Positions 28,522 through 37,558 of a stretch of 64,000 bases of DNA are shown piece by piece (position 1 is the stretch's first letter; the number at the start of each line of letters is the position of its first letter). The notes beneath the pieces are model-generated. The model saw only the letters and a program-made list of their open reading frames with translations, ran no database searches and had not been told where the DNA came from. This stretch comes from Mesorhizobium sp. SOD10 (GTDB lineage Bacteria > Pseudomonadota > Alphaproteobacteria > Rhizobiales > Rhizobiaceae), in the NCBI GenBank assembly GCA_000824805.1, contig CCNA01000002.1:1-64000 (forward strand). The letters run 5' to 3'. A program made the translations under genes and the position numbers.

Positions 28522-30039
28522 ATGCGCAATGAACTTCTATCGCCGGCCGAAATGGCCGAGGCCGACAGACTGGCGATCGCGGCCGGACCGCTCGACGGCT
28601 ATGGATTGATGCAGCGTGCCGGCGAGGCGGTCGCTGCCGTCGTGCTTGCGCGCTACCCTGGGGCGAAGAAGGTGCACGTGCTGTGCGGCCCGGGCAACAA
28701 TGGCGGCGACGGCTATGTCGTGGGGCGGCTGCTGGCCGAGGCCGGCGTCGATGTGGCCCTGTGGGCATCGGGCAGACCGCGGGCAGGCAGCGACGCCGCG
28801 CTCGCGGCGGCTGACTGTGCCCTGGAGCGGCGCCCGCTTGCGGCCTTCACCGCGGAAGCCGGCTCGCTGGTCGTCGACGCGATCTATGGCGCAGGCTTGT
28901 CGAAACCTCTCACCGGCGACGTCAAGGGGGCGGTCGACATCGTGACGGCGATGGACCTGCCGGTTGTCGCGATCGACCTGCCTTCGGGCGTTTCCGGCGA
29001 AAGCGGCGAAGTCCTGGGCTCGGCATTTCGCGCGGCGCTCACGGTGACCTTCGCGCGAAAGAAGCCTGGGCACCTGCTTCTGCCCGGCCGCGAGCGATGC
29101 GGCGAGGTCGTGTTGGCCGACATCGGCATTCGCGACGAGATCATCGACGAGATCGCGCCGCAAGCGTTCGAGAACCTGCCCAGGCTCTGGATCGCGAACT
29201 TTCCCGCGCCGGCCGTCGACACGCATAAATACAAGCGCGGCCACACCAGCGTCTTTTCGGGCGGACCATCGGCGGCGGGCGCGGCGCGGCTTTCAGCACT
29301 TGCAGCCGCAAGAAGCGGGGCAGGGGCCGTCACCGTGCTGTCGCCTGCCAACGCCATGCAGGTCAATGCGGCGCATCTGACCTCGATCATGCTGCGCAAG
29401 GTCGATGCGGTCGAGGACGTGCATGACCTTATCGGCGATCGCCGGCCGTCCGCCTTCGTCCTTGGCCCCGGCTTCGGCATCGGCGACAAGGCGCGCGATT
29501 TCACGCTCGCCGTGCTCGCCAAGAACCGCCGGGACGGCAGCGTCGAGGGCCTCGTGCTCGACGCCGACGGCATCACCTCTTTCCGCAATGCGGCCCCGAC
29601 GCTGTTCGAGGCCGCCGGCAGGCCGGACGCGCCGGCCTTGATCATGACGCCGCATGAGGGCGAGTTCGGCAGGTTGTTTGCGGACATTGCCGACAACAAG
29701 GCGCTGTCGAAGCTGGCCAAGGCGCGCCAAGCCGCACAGCGCGCCAATGCCGTGATCGTCTATAAGGGCGCCGACAGCGTGATCGCCGCGCCCGACGGGC
29801 GCGCCGCGATCAATAGCAACGGCGCGCCCTGGCTTGCCACCGCCGGTTCAGGCGACGTGCTGGCGGGCATTATCGCCGGGCTTCTCGCGCAAGGCATGCC
29901 GCCCTTCGAAGCGGCTTGTGCGGGAGTCTGGATCCATGCCGAAGCCGGCAGTCGTTTTGGGCCGGGGTTGATCGCAGAGGACCTGCCCCTGGCCATCGTG
30001 CCTGTTCTCCGCGAACTGACGCAGAGCGCTGTCCGATGA
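28522..30039 (+). CDS. nnr: Bifunctional NAD(P)HX epimerase/dehydratase
   Basis: Encodes about 505 aa that repair hydrated NADH/NADPH. The N-terminal YjeF_N domain includes HVLCGPGNNGGDGYVVGRLL and VVDAIYGAGLSKPLTG; the C-terminal ADP-dependent dehydratase (carbohydrate kinase-like) domain includes TPHEGEFGRLF and the ATP-site NSNGAPWLATAGSGDVLAGI. MRNELLSPAEMAEADRLAI fits the family start; an in-frame ATG at 28504 is possible. The stop overlaps the ATG of the next gene (ATGA), so the two are coupled. Confidence 0.95.
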   Translation: MRNELLSPAEMAEADRLAIAAGPLDGYGLMQRAGEAVAAVVLARYPGAKKVHVLCGPGNNGGDGYVVGRLLAEAGVDVALWASGRPRAGSDAALAAADCALERRPLAAFTAEAGSLVVDAIYGAGLSKPLTGDVKGAVDIVTAMDLPVVAIDLPSGVSGESGEVLGSAFRAALTVTFARKKPGHLLLPGRERCGEVVLADIGIRDEIIDEIAPQAFENLPRLWIANFPAPAVDTHKYKRGHTSVFSGGPSAAGAARLSALAAARSGAGAVTVLSPANAMQVNAAHLTSIMLRKVDAVEDVHDLIGDRRPSAFVLGPGFGIGDKARDFTLAVLAKNRRDGSVEGLVLDADGITSFRNAAPTLFEAAGRPDAPALIMTPHEGEFGRLFADIADNKALSKLAKARQAAQRANAVIVYKGADSVIAAPDGRAAINSNGAPWLATAGSGDVLAGIIAGLLAQGMPPFEAACAGVWIHAEAGSRFGPGLIAEDLPLAIVPVLRELTQSAVR

Positions 30040-32042
30040 AACGGCTGGGGCTCATCATTTCAGTCCTTCTCCTGACGGCTTTCGCTGCGCAATCGGCGCG
30101 CGCCGCCGATCGACCGGTCACCATCGTCGACGATCCGAGCCTGCTCGCTATGCTCGACGCCAACGGATACGGTTTCGCCGGTCTCTTTGGCATCGACGGC
30201 AAGGATGACCTGAAATCCCTCTACGACTCCGCACCGGCCTACCACGCCATCGTCGAAACCGTGGCCGCCGACGTCGCCGCGTTGCGCGCCGACATGAAGG
30301 CCGGCGGCCGCACCCTCTACGAAGTGACCGACGGCAATGTCGGCCGCATCATCGACATGCGCTGGCTGAAGACGAACGCCGCGCGCTTCCGTCTGGTCGG
30401 CGTCGTAAACCGGCTCGACCGGCGCGATTTCGCAGCATTTGGCAGCGAGACGAGCTGCGGCGAGGTGAGGTTCATCTATCGCCTCGCATATTCGTTCAAG
30501 AAGAACGGCAAGCAACTGGCCTCGCGCCTGCCGTTCAACTTCAGCGCCATATATAGCGTCGCTCCAGACGCCGACGGCGGTTGCACAGGCGCTGCCGGCC
30601 TCTGGAAGCCGCAGCTCGACGAAACGCTCGATGCCGGCTGGCTGACTGGCGGGCCGCTCGAAAAGGCTTCGCTATCCTTCAAGCAGCTCGAGCTCAACGC
30701 GCAGGTGGTGCGCTTTCCTTCCGGCCAGGAAACCGAATTCGGCGGGCAGGCCGCTTACCTGATGCGCATCTTCAGCATCGACGGCGCGACGGTCGGCGAG
30801 AAGCCGCTGGAAAATACACCCGACACGGCTCGGCTTGCGCAGGATGCGGAATTGAAAGCGCGGCTTGCCGACTATGTTCGCGCCAATGCCGCGGCAGTCG
30901 ATCTCGGCGTCTACGAAATCCCGGATGAGTTCCTGGCCCGGAAAGTCATCTCCTGGTCGACCTTCGGCAGCGCAAGGCAAGCCAATCACCCGTTCACGCC
31001 CTTGTTCGATCCGAAGGACTTCGCCGGGCTCGACTATTCGAAATTTTCCCTGCTGCGCACACCCGAAGCCTTGGTCGAGCGGCTCGACAACGGCACCTGC
31101 CAGGGCTGTCATCAGGCGGGTTCGACCGCCGGCTTCCATTTCATCGGCCTCGACGATGCCACGACCTCGCCGCTCAACCGTCTCGAGGTCGGCATCTCGC
31201 CGCATCTCCATGCGGAGATTCCGCGCCGCGAGGCATGGCTGCAAGCGACCGCCGAGGGCAGGGAGCCCAACCGTTTTCGCCCGCTCTCCTTCGCGCCGCC
31301 CGCTGCTTGGAAGGACACTGGCGAGATCGCCTATGCGCCGGCCGAACCGGCGATGCCATGCCTGATGCCGGAAGACGCAAGCCGCTTCGGCGGCACCTGG
31401 CAATGCGGCGCCGGCACGGTCTGCACGCCGATCGCGACGGCTTCGGGGGTGAGGACCAAACTGGCGCAATGCCTGCTGCCGAAAGACAGTCCGGCGATGT
31501 TTTCCGGCCATCCTTGCCTTACCGGCGAGATCACCAGCAACGCGGCGCAGCCTTTCAACGACCGCTACAAGATCACCGGCCAGTTCGCCGCTCCTGCGCC
31601 GGCGATCTCGCGCACCGCCTATACCTGCCGGCCGCCTAAGATCGGCGTGCCGGGCGGCTTCGCCTATCGTGCCTGCGACGACAAGGATCGCGCCTTCGCC
31701 GCCTTCAAACCGGGCAAGCCGATGCCCAGCGAAATCTGCGGACTGGTCGGGGGCAAAAAGTTCGACATCTGCGTGGCCACCAACAATTTCGACCAGTGTC
31801 TCGGCGGCGCCGTCAATCGCGGCAACCGTCCAGCCTGCTCGGCCGACCATTTCTGCCGCGAGGATTATATGTGCCAGTCACTGCCGGCGGACACGCCGGG
31901 CGCGGCCAAGGTCAAAGGCATAGGCTTCTGCTCACCGACCTACTTCATTTTCCAGATGCGCATCGACAATCACGCCACGCCATGGGCGACCGCGGCCCGT
32001 GCGAGCATGGGTGCCGGCTTTGGCGCGGCAGCCGAGGAATAA
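30036..32042 (+). CDS. Large periplasmic Cys-rich protein with one CxxCH motif, unknown function
   Basis: Encodes 668 aa that I cannot place in a characterised family. Residues 1-23 form a clear signal peptide (LIISVLLLTAFAAQSARA). A single c-type heme-like motif, Cys355-Gln-Gly-Cys-His359, follows a stretch FSLLRTPEALVERLDNGT. The C-terminal third is rich in cysteines (for example CGAGTVC, CSADHFCREDYMCQ), suggesting many disulfides. The N-terminal 330 residues contain RLVGVVNRLDRRDF and no recognised fold. Start overlaps the nnr stop, so it is translationally coupled to a cytosolic metabolite-repair enzyme. Its 3' end faces a glycosyltransferase gene three bases away. Confidence 0.8.
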   Translation: MKRLGLIISVLLLTAFAAQSARAADRPVTIVDDPSLLAMLDANGYGFAGLFGIDGKDDLKSLYDSAPAYHAIVETVAADVAALRADMKAGGRTLYEVTDGNVGRIIDMRWLKTNAARFRLVGVVNRLDRRDFAAFGSETSCGEVRFIYRLAYSFKKNGKQLASRLPFNFSAIYSVAPDADGGCTGAAGLWKPQLDETLDAGWLTGGPLEKASLSFKQLELNAQVVRFPSGQETEFGGQAAYLMRIFSIDGATVGEKPLENTPDTARLAQDAELKARLADYVRANAAAVDLGVYEIPDEFLARKVISWSTFGSARQANHPFTPLFDPKDFAGLDYSKFSLLRTPEALVERLDNGTCQGCHQAGSTAGFHFIGLDDATTSPLNRLEVGISPHLHAEIPRREAWLQATAEGREPNRFRPLSFAPPAAWKDTGEIAYAPAEPAMPCLMPEDASRFGGTWQCGAGTVCTPIATASGVRTKLAQCLLPKDSPAMFSGHPCLTGEITSNAAQPFNDRYKITGQFAAPAPAISRTAYTCRPPKIGVPGGFAYRACDDKDRAFAAFKPGKPMPSEICGLVGGKKFDICVATNNFDQCLGGAVNRGNRPACSADHFCREDYMCQSLPADTPGAAKVKGIGFCSPTYFIFQMRIDNHATPWATAARASMGAGFGAAAEE

Positions 32043-32045
32043 AGG

Positions 32046-33065
32046 TCAGGCGAATTGCGGCGCGTGTTTTCGGATCGCCGCCGCCAGCGCTTCGCGAACC
32101 CTGTCTTCGCTCACGGCGCGCGTGCTCTCCACCCAATCCGGCGTCGAAATCGGCGGTTCGAGAAAGATCACCTGTTCGTTTACCGGGCCGTGCACATAGG
32201 CGCGGTTCGTGCCGTATATGAGCACACATGGGCCGCCAAGCGCCCCGGCGGCATGAGAGATGCCGCCATCGACGCCGAGAAAGATGGTCGAGGCCGCGAT
32301 CTGGCACATGGCCTCCGTTATATCGGGCGTCGCGGTGAAATCGAGTGCCACGGGCAACTGAGCCTTGATCTCGGCCGCAGCCTGCCGCTCGCGCGGCCCG
32401 CCGATCAGCCAGACCGACCAATCTCGGGCAACATAGTCGCTCGCAATCGAGACGAAGCGCTCCATCGGCCATGAGCGCTTGTTGGCAAAATCGGACGTGT
32501 AGAGGGCAATCGCCGGCTTCGCCGGGTCGATCCCGTTGCGCTGGCGCCAGCCGGCAAGCTCCTCGGCGGAAACGACCAGCTGCGGCGCCGGCAACGGTAG
32601 GTCTTCGGCCGGTCTTTTGCCGAGACGTGCGATTGCGCAGACCTGTTCCACCAGCCGCGTCTTGCGCGGACCGAAGGCCACCATCGATTTCAGCCAACCG
32701 GCGGGCAGTCGGTTGACGATGCCGAACTGGAACTCGCGCGGATAGCCGATGCGCTCCGGTATTCCGGCCAGCCACGGCACCAGCGAAGCCTTGGTGCTGC
32801 TGGTGAGCATATAGGCGGCCTGGTAATTCTCCTTGCGGATTTCGCGCGCCAAGCCAGCCCGCTCCTTCAGCCCCGGCTTCCAGTGCTTTTCCGCAATCCA
32901 GACCTTACGGACATGCGGCATCAGCCGCGCCAGCGGCGCGGCAATCCTCGAGGCGATGATATCGACCGGCTGGCCTGGGAACCTTTCGGCGATGATCCGG
33001 ACGGCCGAGTGACAGCGGATGAAATCACCGATCGCCGGCAGGCAGAAAACCAGGATGGGGCGCAA
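32046..33065 (-). CDS. Glycosyltransferase family 9 (heptosyltransferase-like) protein
   Basis: Encodes 339 aa with the ADP-heptose:LPS heptosyltransferase fold: PILVFCLPAIGDFIRCHSAV at the N-terminus and the nucleotide-sugar site FLGVDGGISHAAGALGGPCV near residue 250. Presumably acts in lipopolysaccharide core or another surface glycan at the inner face of the membrane. It lies downstream of a GT4 gene transcribed the same way (60-base gap), suggesting a two-gene glycan unit. Exact substrate unknown. Confidence 0.85.
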   Translation of the reverse strand: MRPILVFCLPAIGDFIRCHSAVRIIAERFPGQPVDIIASRIAAPLARLMPHVRKVWIAEKHWKPGLKERAGLAREIRKENYQAAYMLTSSTKASLVPWLAGIPERIGYPREFQFGIVNRLPAGWLKSMVAFGPRKTRLVEQVCAIARLGKRPAEDLPLPAPQLVVSAEELAGWRQRNGIDPAKPAIALYTSDFANKRSWPMERFVSIASDYVARDWSVWLIGGPRERQAAAEIKAQLPVALDFTATPDITEAMCQIAASTIFLGVDGGISHAAGALGGPCVLIYGTNRAYVHGPVNEQVIFLEPPISTPDWVESTRAVSEDRVREALAAAIRKHAPQFA

Positions 33066-33125
33066 CGCGCGAAACCTTTACGATCCGGAACGGCCACCTC
33101 TGACAGGGGACGCCTGCATGATGTC

Positions 33126-34067
33126 TCACGGAAGCGCTTCGCCATCAAGAATGCGGCGGTAGAGCTCCAGATAGGCTTTGGCGGCCTTCTGGATCGGAAA
33201 CCGGTCTGCCGCGGATTCGCGGCATCTTTGCGCCGACAAACCGGGGATTTCACCGAAACCGCGCGCGAACTCCTCATCCGTGTCGAAGAACCGGCCGGTG
33301 TCGGCATCGACGGTTTCCGGCAGCGCACCGCGTGCGGTGGTCAAGACCGGCGTGCCGCACAGCATGGATTCGACCGGCGCATTGCCGAAAGGCTCTTCCC
33401 AGGAAATCGGGTTCAGAAACGCCTTGGTTTCCCCCAGCAGGCGCACCTTCGGCTCGCCGTCGACCATGCCGTGGTAGCGGAAGCGCGGCGACAGGCTCTT
33501 GAAGAACACGCCCTCGCGTCGCGTCTTGCTGCGGCCGAGCAGCTTCCAGCGCGAGCCGCCGGCGATATCGAGTTTGAAATCGTACTTTTTCGCCAAGTCC
33601 ACCGCCCGGTTGAGGCCCTTTCCGGCCCGCGCGATGGCCGCCATGAAAAACAGATGGTCGTTCTTCGTCTCGGCCAGGCGATAGGCATCCACCGGAAAGC
33701 CGTTGTAGACGAAGGTCTTGCGGCCATGCAGCTCGGCATGGCGGGCGCTGATGAAGCTCCAATTCGGCTGCGGCCGCGGGTAATCCGGCAGATGGCCGCG
33801 CTCGGTATTGAGCGTCGGAAAAGGGACCTCGACCTTCCAGGCGTGGAGATGGACGATGTCGGTGTCCTTGGGCACGGCCGCGCGGCACTCGTCATCGGTC
33901 ACCGCGTGGCGGACCTCGCACATCGGATGCGACGATCCCGGGCCGGCGATCAATGTCACCTGATGCCCCATCTTGACCATTTCCGTGGTCAACCATTCGA
34001 CCTGCCGCTGGATGCCGCCATAGCCTTTGCACGGTATAAGGCCTTGCGCCGCAAGCGTTATTCGCAT
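33126..34067 (-). CDS. Glycosyltransferase family 4 (GT-B) protein
   Basis: Encodes 313 aa. N-terminal MRITLAAQGLIPCKGYGGIQ carries the acceptor-side Gly loop, and WEEPFGNAPVESMLCGTPVL contains the E-x7-E retaining-GT motif around residues 225-240. The protein is shorter than many GT4 enzymes (about 360-400 aa), mostly by compact loops. Likely involved in surface polysaccharide or LPS decoration with the neighbouring GT9 gene; substrate not predictable. Confidence 0.83.
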   Translation of the reverse strand: MRITLAAQGLIPCKGYGGIQRQVEWLTTEMVKMGHQVTLIAGPGSSHPMCEVRHAVTDDECRAAVPKDTDIVHLHAWKVEVPFPTLNTERGHLPDYPRPQPNWSFISARHAELHGRKTFVYNGFPVDAYRLAETKNDHLFFMAAIARAGKGLNRAVDLAKKYDFKLDIAGGSRWKLLGRSKTRREGVFFKSLSPRFRYHGMVDGEPKVRLLGETKAFLNPISWEEPFGNAPVESMLCGTPVLTTARGALPETVDADTGRFFDTDEEFARGFGEIPGLSAQRCRESAADRFPIQKAAKAYLELYRRILDGEALP

Positions 34068-34122
34068 TTCGTCTCCGCGCTCATGTTAGCGGTTGTCGTC
34101 CTTTCGGCTGGTGGAGGTCTTT

Positions 34123-35655
34123 TCACAGCGGGATATTGTCGTGCTTCTTCCAGGGATTTTGCATATCCTTGTTGCGAAGCATGCGCAGCGCCCGCGCGAC
34201 GCGACGCCGGGTCGAATGCGGCATGATCACCTCGTCGACATAGCCGCGTTCGGCGGCAACGAAGGGCGACAGGAAGCGATCCTCGTAAGTCTTTGTATGA
34301 GCGGCGATTTTCTCCGGATCGCCGATGTCCTTCCGATAGATGATCTCGACCGCGCCCCTGGCGCCCATCACCGCGATCTGCGCCGTTGGCCAAGCGTAGT
34401 TCATGTCGCCGCGCAAATGTTTCGAAGCCATCACGTCATAGGCGCCGCCATAGGCCTTGCGGGTGATGACGGTGATCTTCGGCACGGTCGCTTCGGCATA
34501 GGCGAAGAGCAGCTTGGCGCCGTGCTTGATCAGCCCGCCATATTCCTGCGCGGTGCCCGGCAGGAAGCCCGGTACGTCGACGAAGGTTACGATCGGAATG
34601 GAGAAACAATCGCAGAAGCGCACGAAGCGCGCGGCCTTGCGGCTCGCGTCGGAATCGAGCACGCCGGCCAGCACCATCGGCTGGTTGGCGACGAAGCCCA
34701 CGGTTCGGCCCTCGACGCGGCCGAAGCCGGTGACGATGTTCTTGGCAAAGCTCTGCTGGATCTCGAAGAAATCGCCTTCGTCCGCGACCTTCAGGATCAG
34801 CTCCTTGATATCATAGGGCTTGTTGGCATTGTCGGGGATCAGCCGGTCGAGCGACAGGTCGTGATCCGTCACCGACTGGTAGCACTCGATCTCGGGGATT
34901 TCCGCTGTGTTCGACGCCGGCAGAAGGTCGACCAGCCGACGCATCTGCAGCAGTGCTTCGACATCGTTGTCATAGGCGCCGTCGGCGATAGAGGATTTGG
35001 TGGTGTGAACGGAAGCGCCGCCAAGGCTCTCCGCGGTCACCGTCTCGTTGGTCACCGTCTTCACCACATCCGGTCCGGTGACGAACATGTAAGAGGTGTC
35101 GCGCACCATGAAGATGAAATCGGTCATCGCCGGCGAGTAGACATCGCCGCCGGCGCAAGGCCCCATGATCAACGAAATCTGCGGGATGACGCCGGAGGCC
35201 AGCACATTGCGCTGGAAGATCTCGGCATAGCCGCCGAGCGCGGCTACGCCTTCCTGGATGCGCGCGCCGCCTGCATCATAGAGGCCGATGATCGGCGCGC
35301 GGTTGCGCAGCGCCATTTCCTGGACCTTGATGACCTTTTCGGCATGCGCCTCCGACAGCGAGCCGCCGAACACGGTAAAATCCTTGGCGAAGATATAGAT
35401 CGGGCGACCGTTGACGGTGCCCCAGCCAGTGACGACGCCGTCGCCGGCGATCTTGGTTTTCTCCATGCCGAAATCGGTCGAGCGATGCTCGACATACATG
35501 TCGAACTCCTCGAACGACCCCTCGTCGAGGAAGACCTCGATACGCTCGCGGGCGGTGAGCTTGCCCTTCTTGTGCTGAGCCTCGATGCGGCTCCTGCCGC
35601 CGCCCATGCGGGCAATCTCGCGACGGCGCTCGAGTTCCTTCAGCACATCCTTCAT
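34123..35655 (-). CDS. pccB: Propionyl-CoA carboxylase beta chain
   Basis: Encodes a 510-aa carboxyltransferase subunit that moves CO2 from biotin to propionyl-CoA, feeding methylmalonyl-CoA. It contains [37 protein letters not shown] (acyl-CoA oxyanion region) and [20 protein letters not shown], then [20 protein letters not shown]. The start [20 protein letters not shown] is family-like; a longer frame upstream lacks support. The biotin-carboxylase partner pccA is not in the window on this side. Confidence 0.93.
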   Translation of the reverse strand: MKDVLKELERRREIARMGGGRSRIEAQHKKGKLTARERIEVFLDEGSFEEFDMYVEHRSTDFGMEKTKIAGDGVVTGWGTVNGRPIYIFAKDFTVFGGSLSEAHAEKVIKVQEMALRNRAPIIGLYDAGGARIQEGVAALGGYAEIFQRNVLASGVIPQISLIMGPCAGGDVYSPAMTDFIFMVRDTSYMFVTGPDVVKTVTNETVTAESLGGASVHTTKSSIADGAYDNDVEALLQMRRLVDLLPASNTAEIPEIECYQSVTDHDLSLDRLIPDNANKPYDIKELILKVADEGDFFEIQQSFAKNIVTGFGRVEGRTVGFVANQPMVLAGVLDSDASRKAARFVRFCDCFSIPIVTFVDVPGFLPGTAQEYGGLIKHGAKLLFAYAEATVPKITVITRKAYGGAYDVMASKHLRGDMNYAWPTAQIAVMGARGAVEIIYRKDIGDPEKIAAHTKTYEDRFLSPFVAAERGYVDEVIMPHSTRRRVARALRMLRNKDMQNPWKKHDNIPL

Positions 35656-35932
35656 CGCACGGTTCCCCAAACGGATAAGTGGGTTTGTGGTAATGGCGAG
35701 GGCAGGGCAGCGCAAGCGTCCTTTGTTTTGCTGCGCTGCAACATCGCCTCTTGCATTTCAGGCCGGACTCGGCCATATGCGGCGGCATAGGCGCTTGGGC
35801 CGGCCTGTCCGGCTTTCTCCACGAATGAGACTGGTTGCGTCTGTTTCCCTCTTTGAAGTCGGCCTCGGCCGATCGGCAAGACGGCGAAAAAGCCCCGGGG
35901 CATGAAGCTCGCGGGCACGACAGCGCAGCCGC

Positions 35933-36030
35933 GCGGACGTTTCCCGTCCGCCGCCTTGTCGTTTCCTGATGATTGTTTCGACGGCAGGTTGCGCCCTGCC
36001 GCCATTTGACGTTTGCGGCGATTGCGCCGC
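35933..36030 (+). promoter_or_regulatory. Leader of the DEAD-box helicase gene with three consecutive hairpins
   Basis: The 391-base gap between pccB and the helicase gene contains no gene that I can support. Its right part shows three perfect stems on the helicase strand: GCGGACG/CGTCCGC (35933-35951), CGGCAGG/CCTGCCG (35982-36001) and GCGGCG/CGCCGC (36015-36030). The last one ends two bases before the purine-rich ribosome binding site GAAAGAAG, so folding could limit translation and unwinding by the helicase or warmth could relieve it. No promoter could be fixed. Confidence 0.45.
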
Positions 36031-36046
36031 TTGAAAGAAGATAGAT

Positions 36047-37504
36047 TTGACCAACGAAAAAACTCTCCCCGGCAACGACGCTGGGGAACTCTCCGGTTTC
36101 GCGGCCCTTGGCATCGGCGGCGCGCTGCTGAAGGCCACGCTTGCCGCTGGCTTCGCCGAGCCAAAGCCGATCCAGGTGCAGGCGATTCCGCCGCAGCTCG
36201 AAGGCCGCGACATCTTTGGTATCGCCCAGACCGGCTCGGGCAAGACGGCGGCCTTCGCGCTGCCGATCCTGTCGAAGATCATCGGCCTCGGCACCAAGCG
36301 CCGGCCGAAGACGGCGCGCGCGCTGATCCTGGCGCCGACGCGTGAGCTTGCCGTGCAGATCGAGGACACCATCAAGCTGCTCGCCAAGGGCGCGCATATC
36401 TCGACCGCGCTCGTGCTCGGCGGCGTTTCGCGCTTCAGCCAGGTGAAGAAGATCGCCCCCGGCGTCGACGTACTGATCGCCACGCCCGGACGGCTGACGG
36501 ACCTGGTGCGCGAGGGCGATCTCATCCTTGCCGACACCAAATGGCTGGTCCTCGACGAGGGCGACCGCATGCTCGACATGGGCTTCATCAACGACGTCAA
36601 GCGCATCGCCAAGGCGACCGCGCCGGATCGCCAGACGGCGCTCTTCTCGGCCACCATGCCGAACGAGATCGCCGAACTCGCCAAAGGCCTCTTGAAGGAT
36701 CCGGTCCGCATCGAGGTCGCGCCGCAAAGCACGACCGCCGCTGAAATCGTGCAGAGCGTGGTGCTTGCCCGCACCAAGCAGAAGCGCCAGGTGCTGTCCA
36801 AGATGCTGGCCGACGAGGCGATGCGCACGGTGATCGTGTTCTCACGCACCAAGCACGGCGCCGACCGCGTCACCAAGGATCTCGTACGCGACGGTTTCGA
36901 AGCTGCCGTCATCCACGGCAACAAGTCGCAGAACGCCCGCCAGAAAGCGCTTAATGACTTCCGCGAGGGCTCGGTTCGCATCCTGGTTGCAACCGATATC
37001 GCCGCGCGCGGCATCGACGTGCCCGGCATCAGCCATGTCGTGAATTTCGACCTGCCGGACGAGGCGGAAAGCTACGTCCATCGCATTGGCCGTACCGGCC
37101 GCAACGGCAGGGACGGCATCGCGATCACGCTTTGCGATCCTTCGGAGAATGCCAAGCTGCGGCAGGTCGAGCGCATCATTCGCATGAAGCTGCCGGTCAT
37201 TGCCGATCATCTCGGCAGTCCGGATCCGCAGCGCGAGCCCAGGGAAAAGACCGAGCGCCATTTCGAGCCAGCCAATGACCGCGAGCATCATGGCGGCCGT
37301 CGCGATGGTCGCCGCCCGGGCAATGGTGGCGGCAACAAGCGTTTCGCCGGCAAACCCAATGGCGAGCGCGGACCTAAGCCGCAGGGCGAACGCCCGGCAG
37401 CCGCTCAGCCGAATGGCCAGCGCAAGCCCGACGGCTTCAAGCGCTTCAAGGGCAACAACAAGCGCCGCTTCGGCGGAAAGCGCCCGGCGAACCGGGCTGC
37501 TTGA
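36047..37504 (+). CDS. DEAD-box RNA helicase, RhlE-like, with DEGD motif II
   Basis: Encodes 485 aa. Motif I is AQTGSGKTAAF, Ib TPGRL, III SATMP, and VI HRIGRTGRNGRDG. Motif II, however, reads Asp-Glu-Gly-Asp (residues 170-173, VLDEGDRMLDMG) in place of DEAD. The C-terminal 100 residues are a low-complexity Arg/Gly/Asn/Lys-rich tail (for example RRDGRRPGNGGGNKRF) that should bind RNA. TTG start with GAAAGAAG upstream. Likely roles are ribosome assembly or RNA decay in the cold; partner unknown. Confidence 0.92.
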   Translation: MTNEKTLPGNDAGELSGFAALGIGGALLKATLAAGFAEPKPIQVQAIPPQLEGRDIFGIAQTGSGKTAAFALPILSKIIGLGTKRRPKTARALILAPTRELAVQIEDTIKLLAKGAHISTALVLGGVSRFSQVKKIAPGVDVLIATPGRLTDLVREGDLILADTKWLVLDEGDRMLDMGFINDVKRIAKATAPDRQTALFSATMPNEIAELAKGLLKDPVRIEVAPQSTTAAEIVQSVVLARTKQKRQVLSKMLADEAMRTVIVFSRTKHGADRVTKDLVRDGFEAAVIHGNKSQNARQKALNDFREGSVRILVATDIAARGIDVPGISHVVNFDLPDEAESYVHRIGRTGRNGRDGIAITLCDPSENAKLRQVERIIRMKLPVIADHLGSPDPQREPREKTERHFEPANDREHHGGRRDGRRPGNGGGNKRFAGKPNGERGPKPQGERPAAAQPNGQRKPDGFKRFKGNNKRRFGGKRPANRAA

Positions 37505-37525
37505 GCCCATCAAATCTGATCGAGG

Positions 37526-37555
37526 AACGGCCGGAGCGACGCTCCGGCCGTTTTC
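37526..37555 (+). terminator. Rho-independent terminator of the DEAD-box helicase gene
   Basis: Perfect 12-bp stem AACGGCCGGAGC / GCTCCGGCCGTT with a GAC loop, then TT and CGTTTC. It lies between the convergent helicase and alpha/beta hydrolase genes and may serve both. Confidence 0.88.
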
Positions 37556-37558
37556 GTT

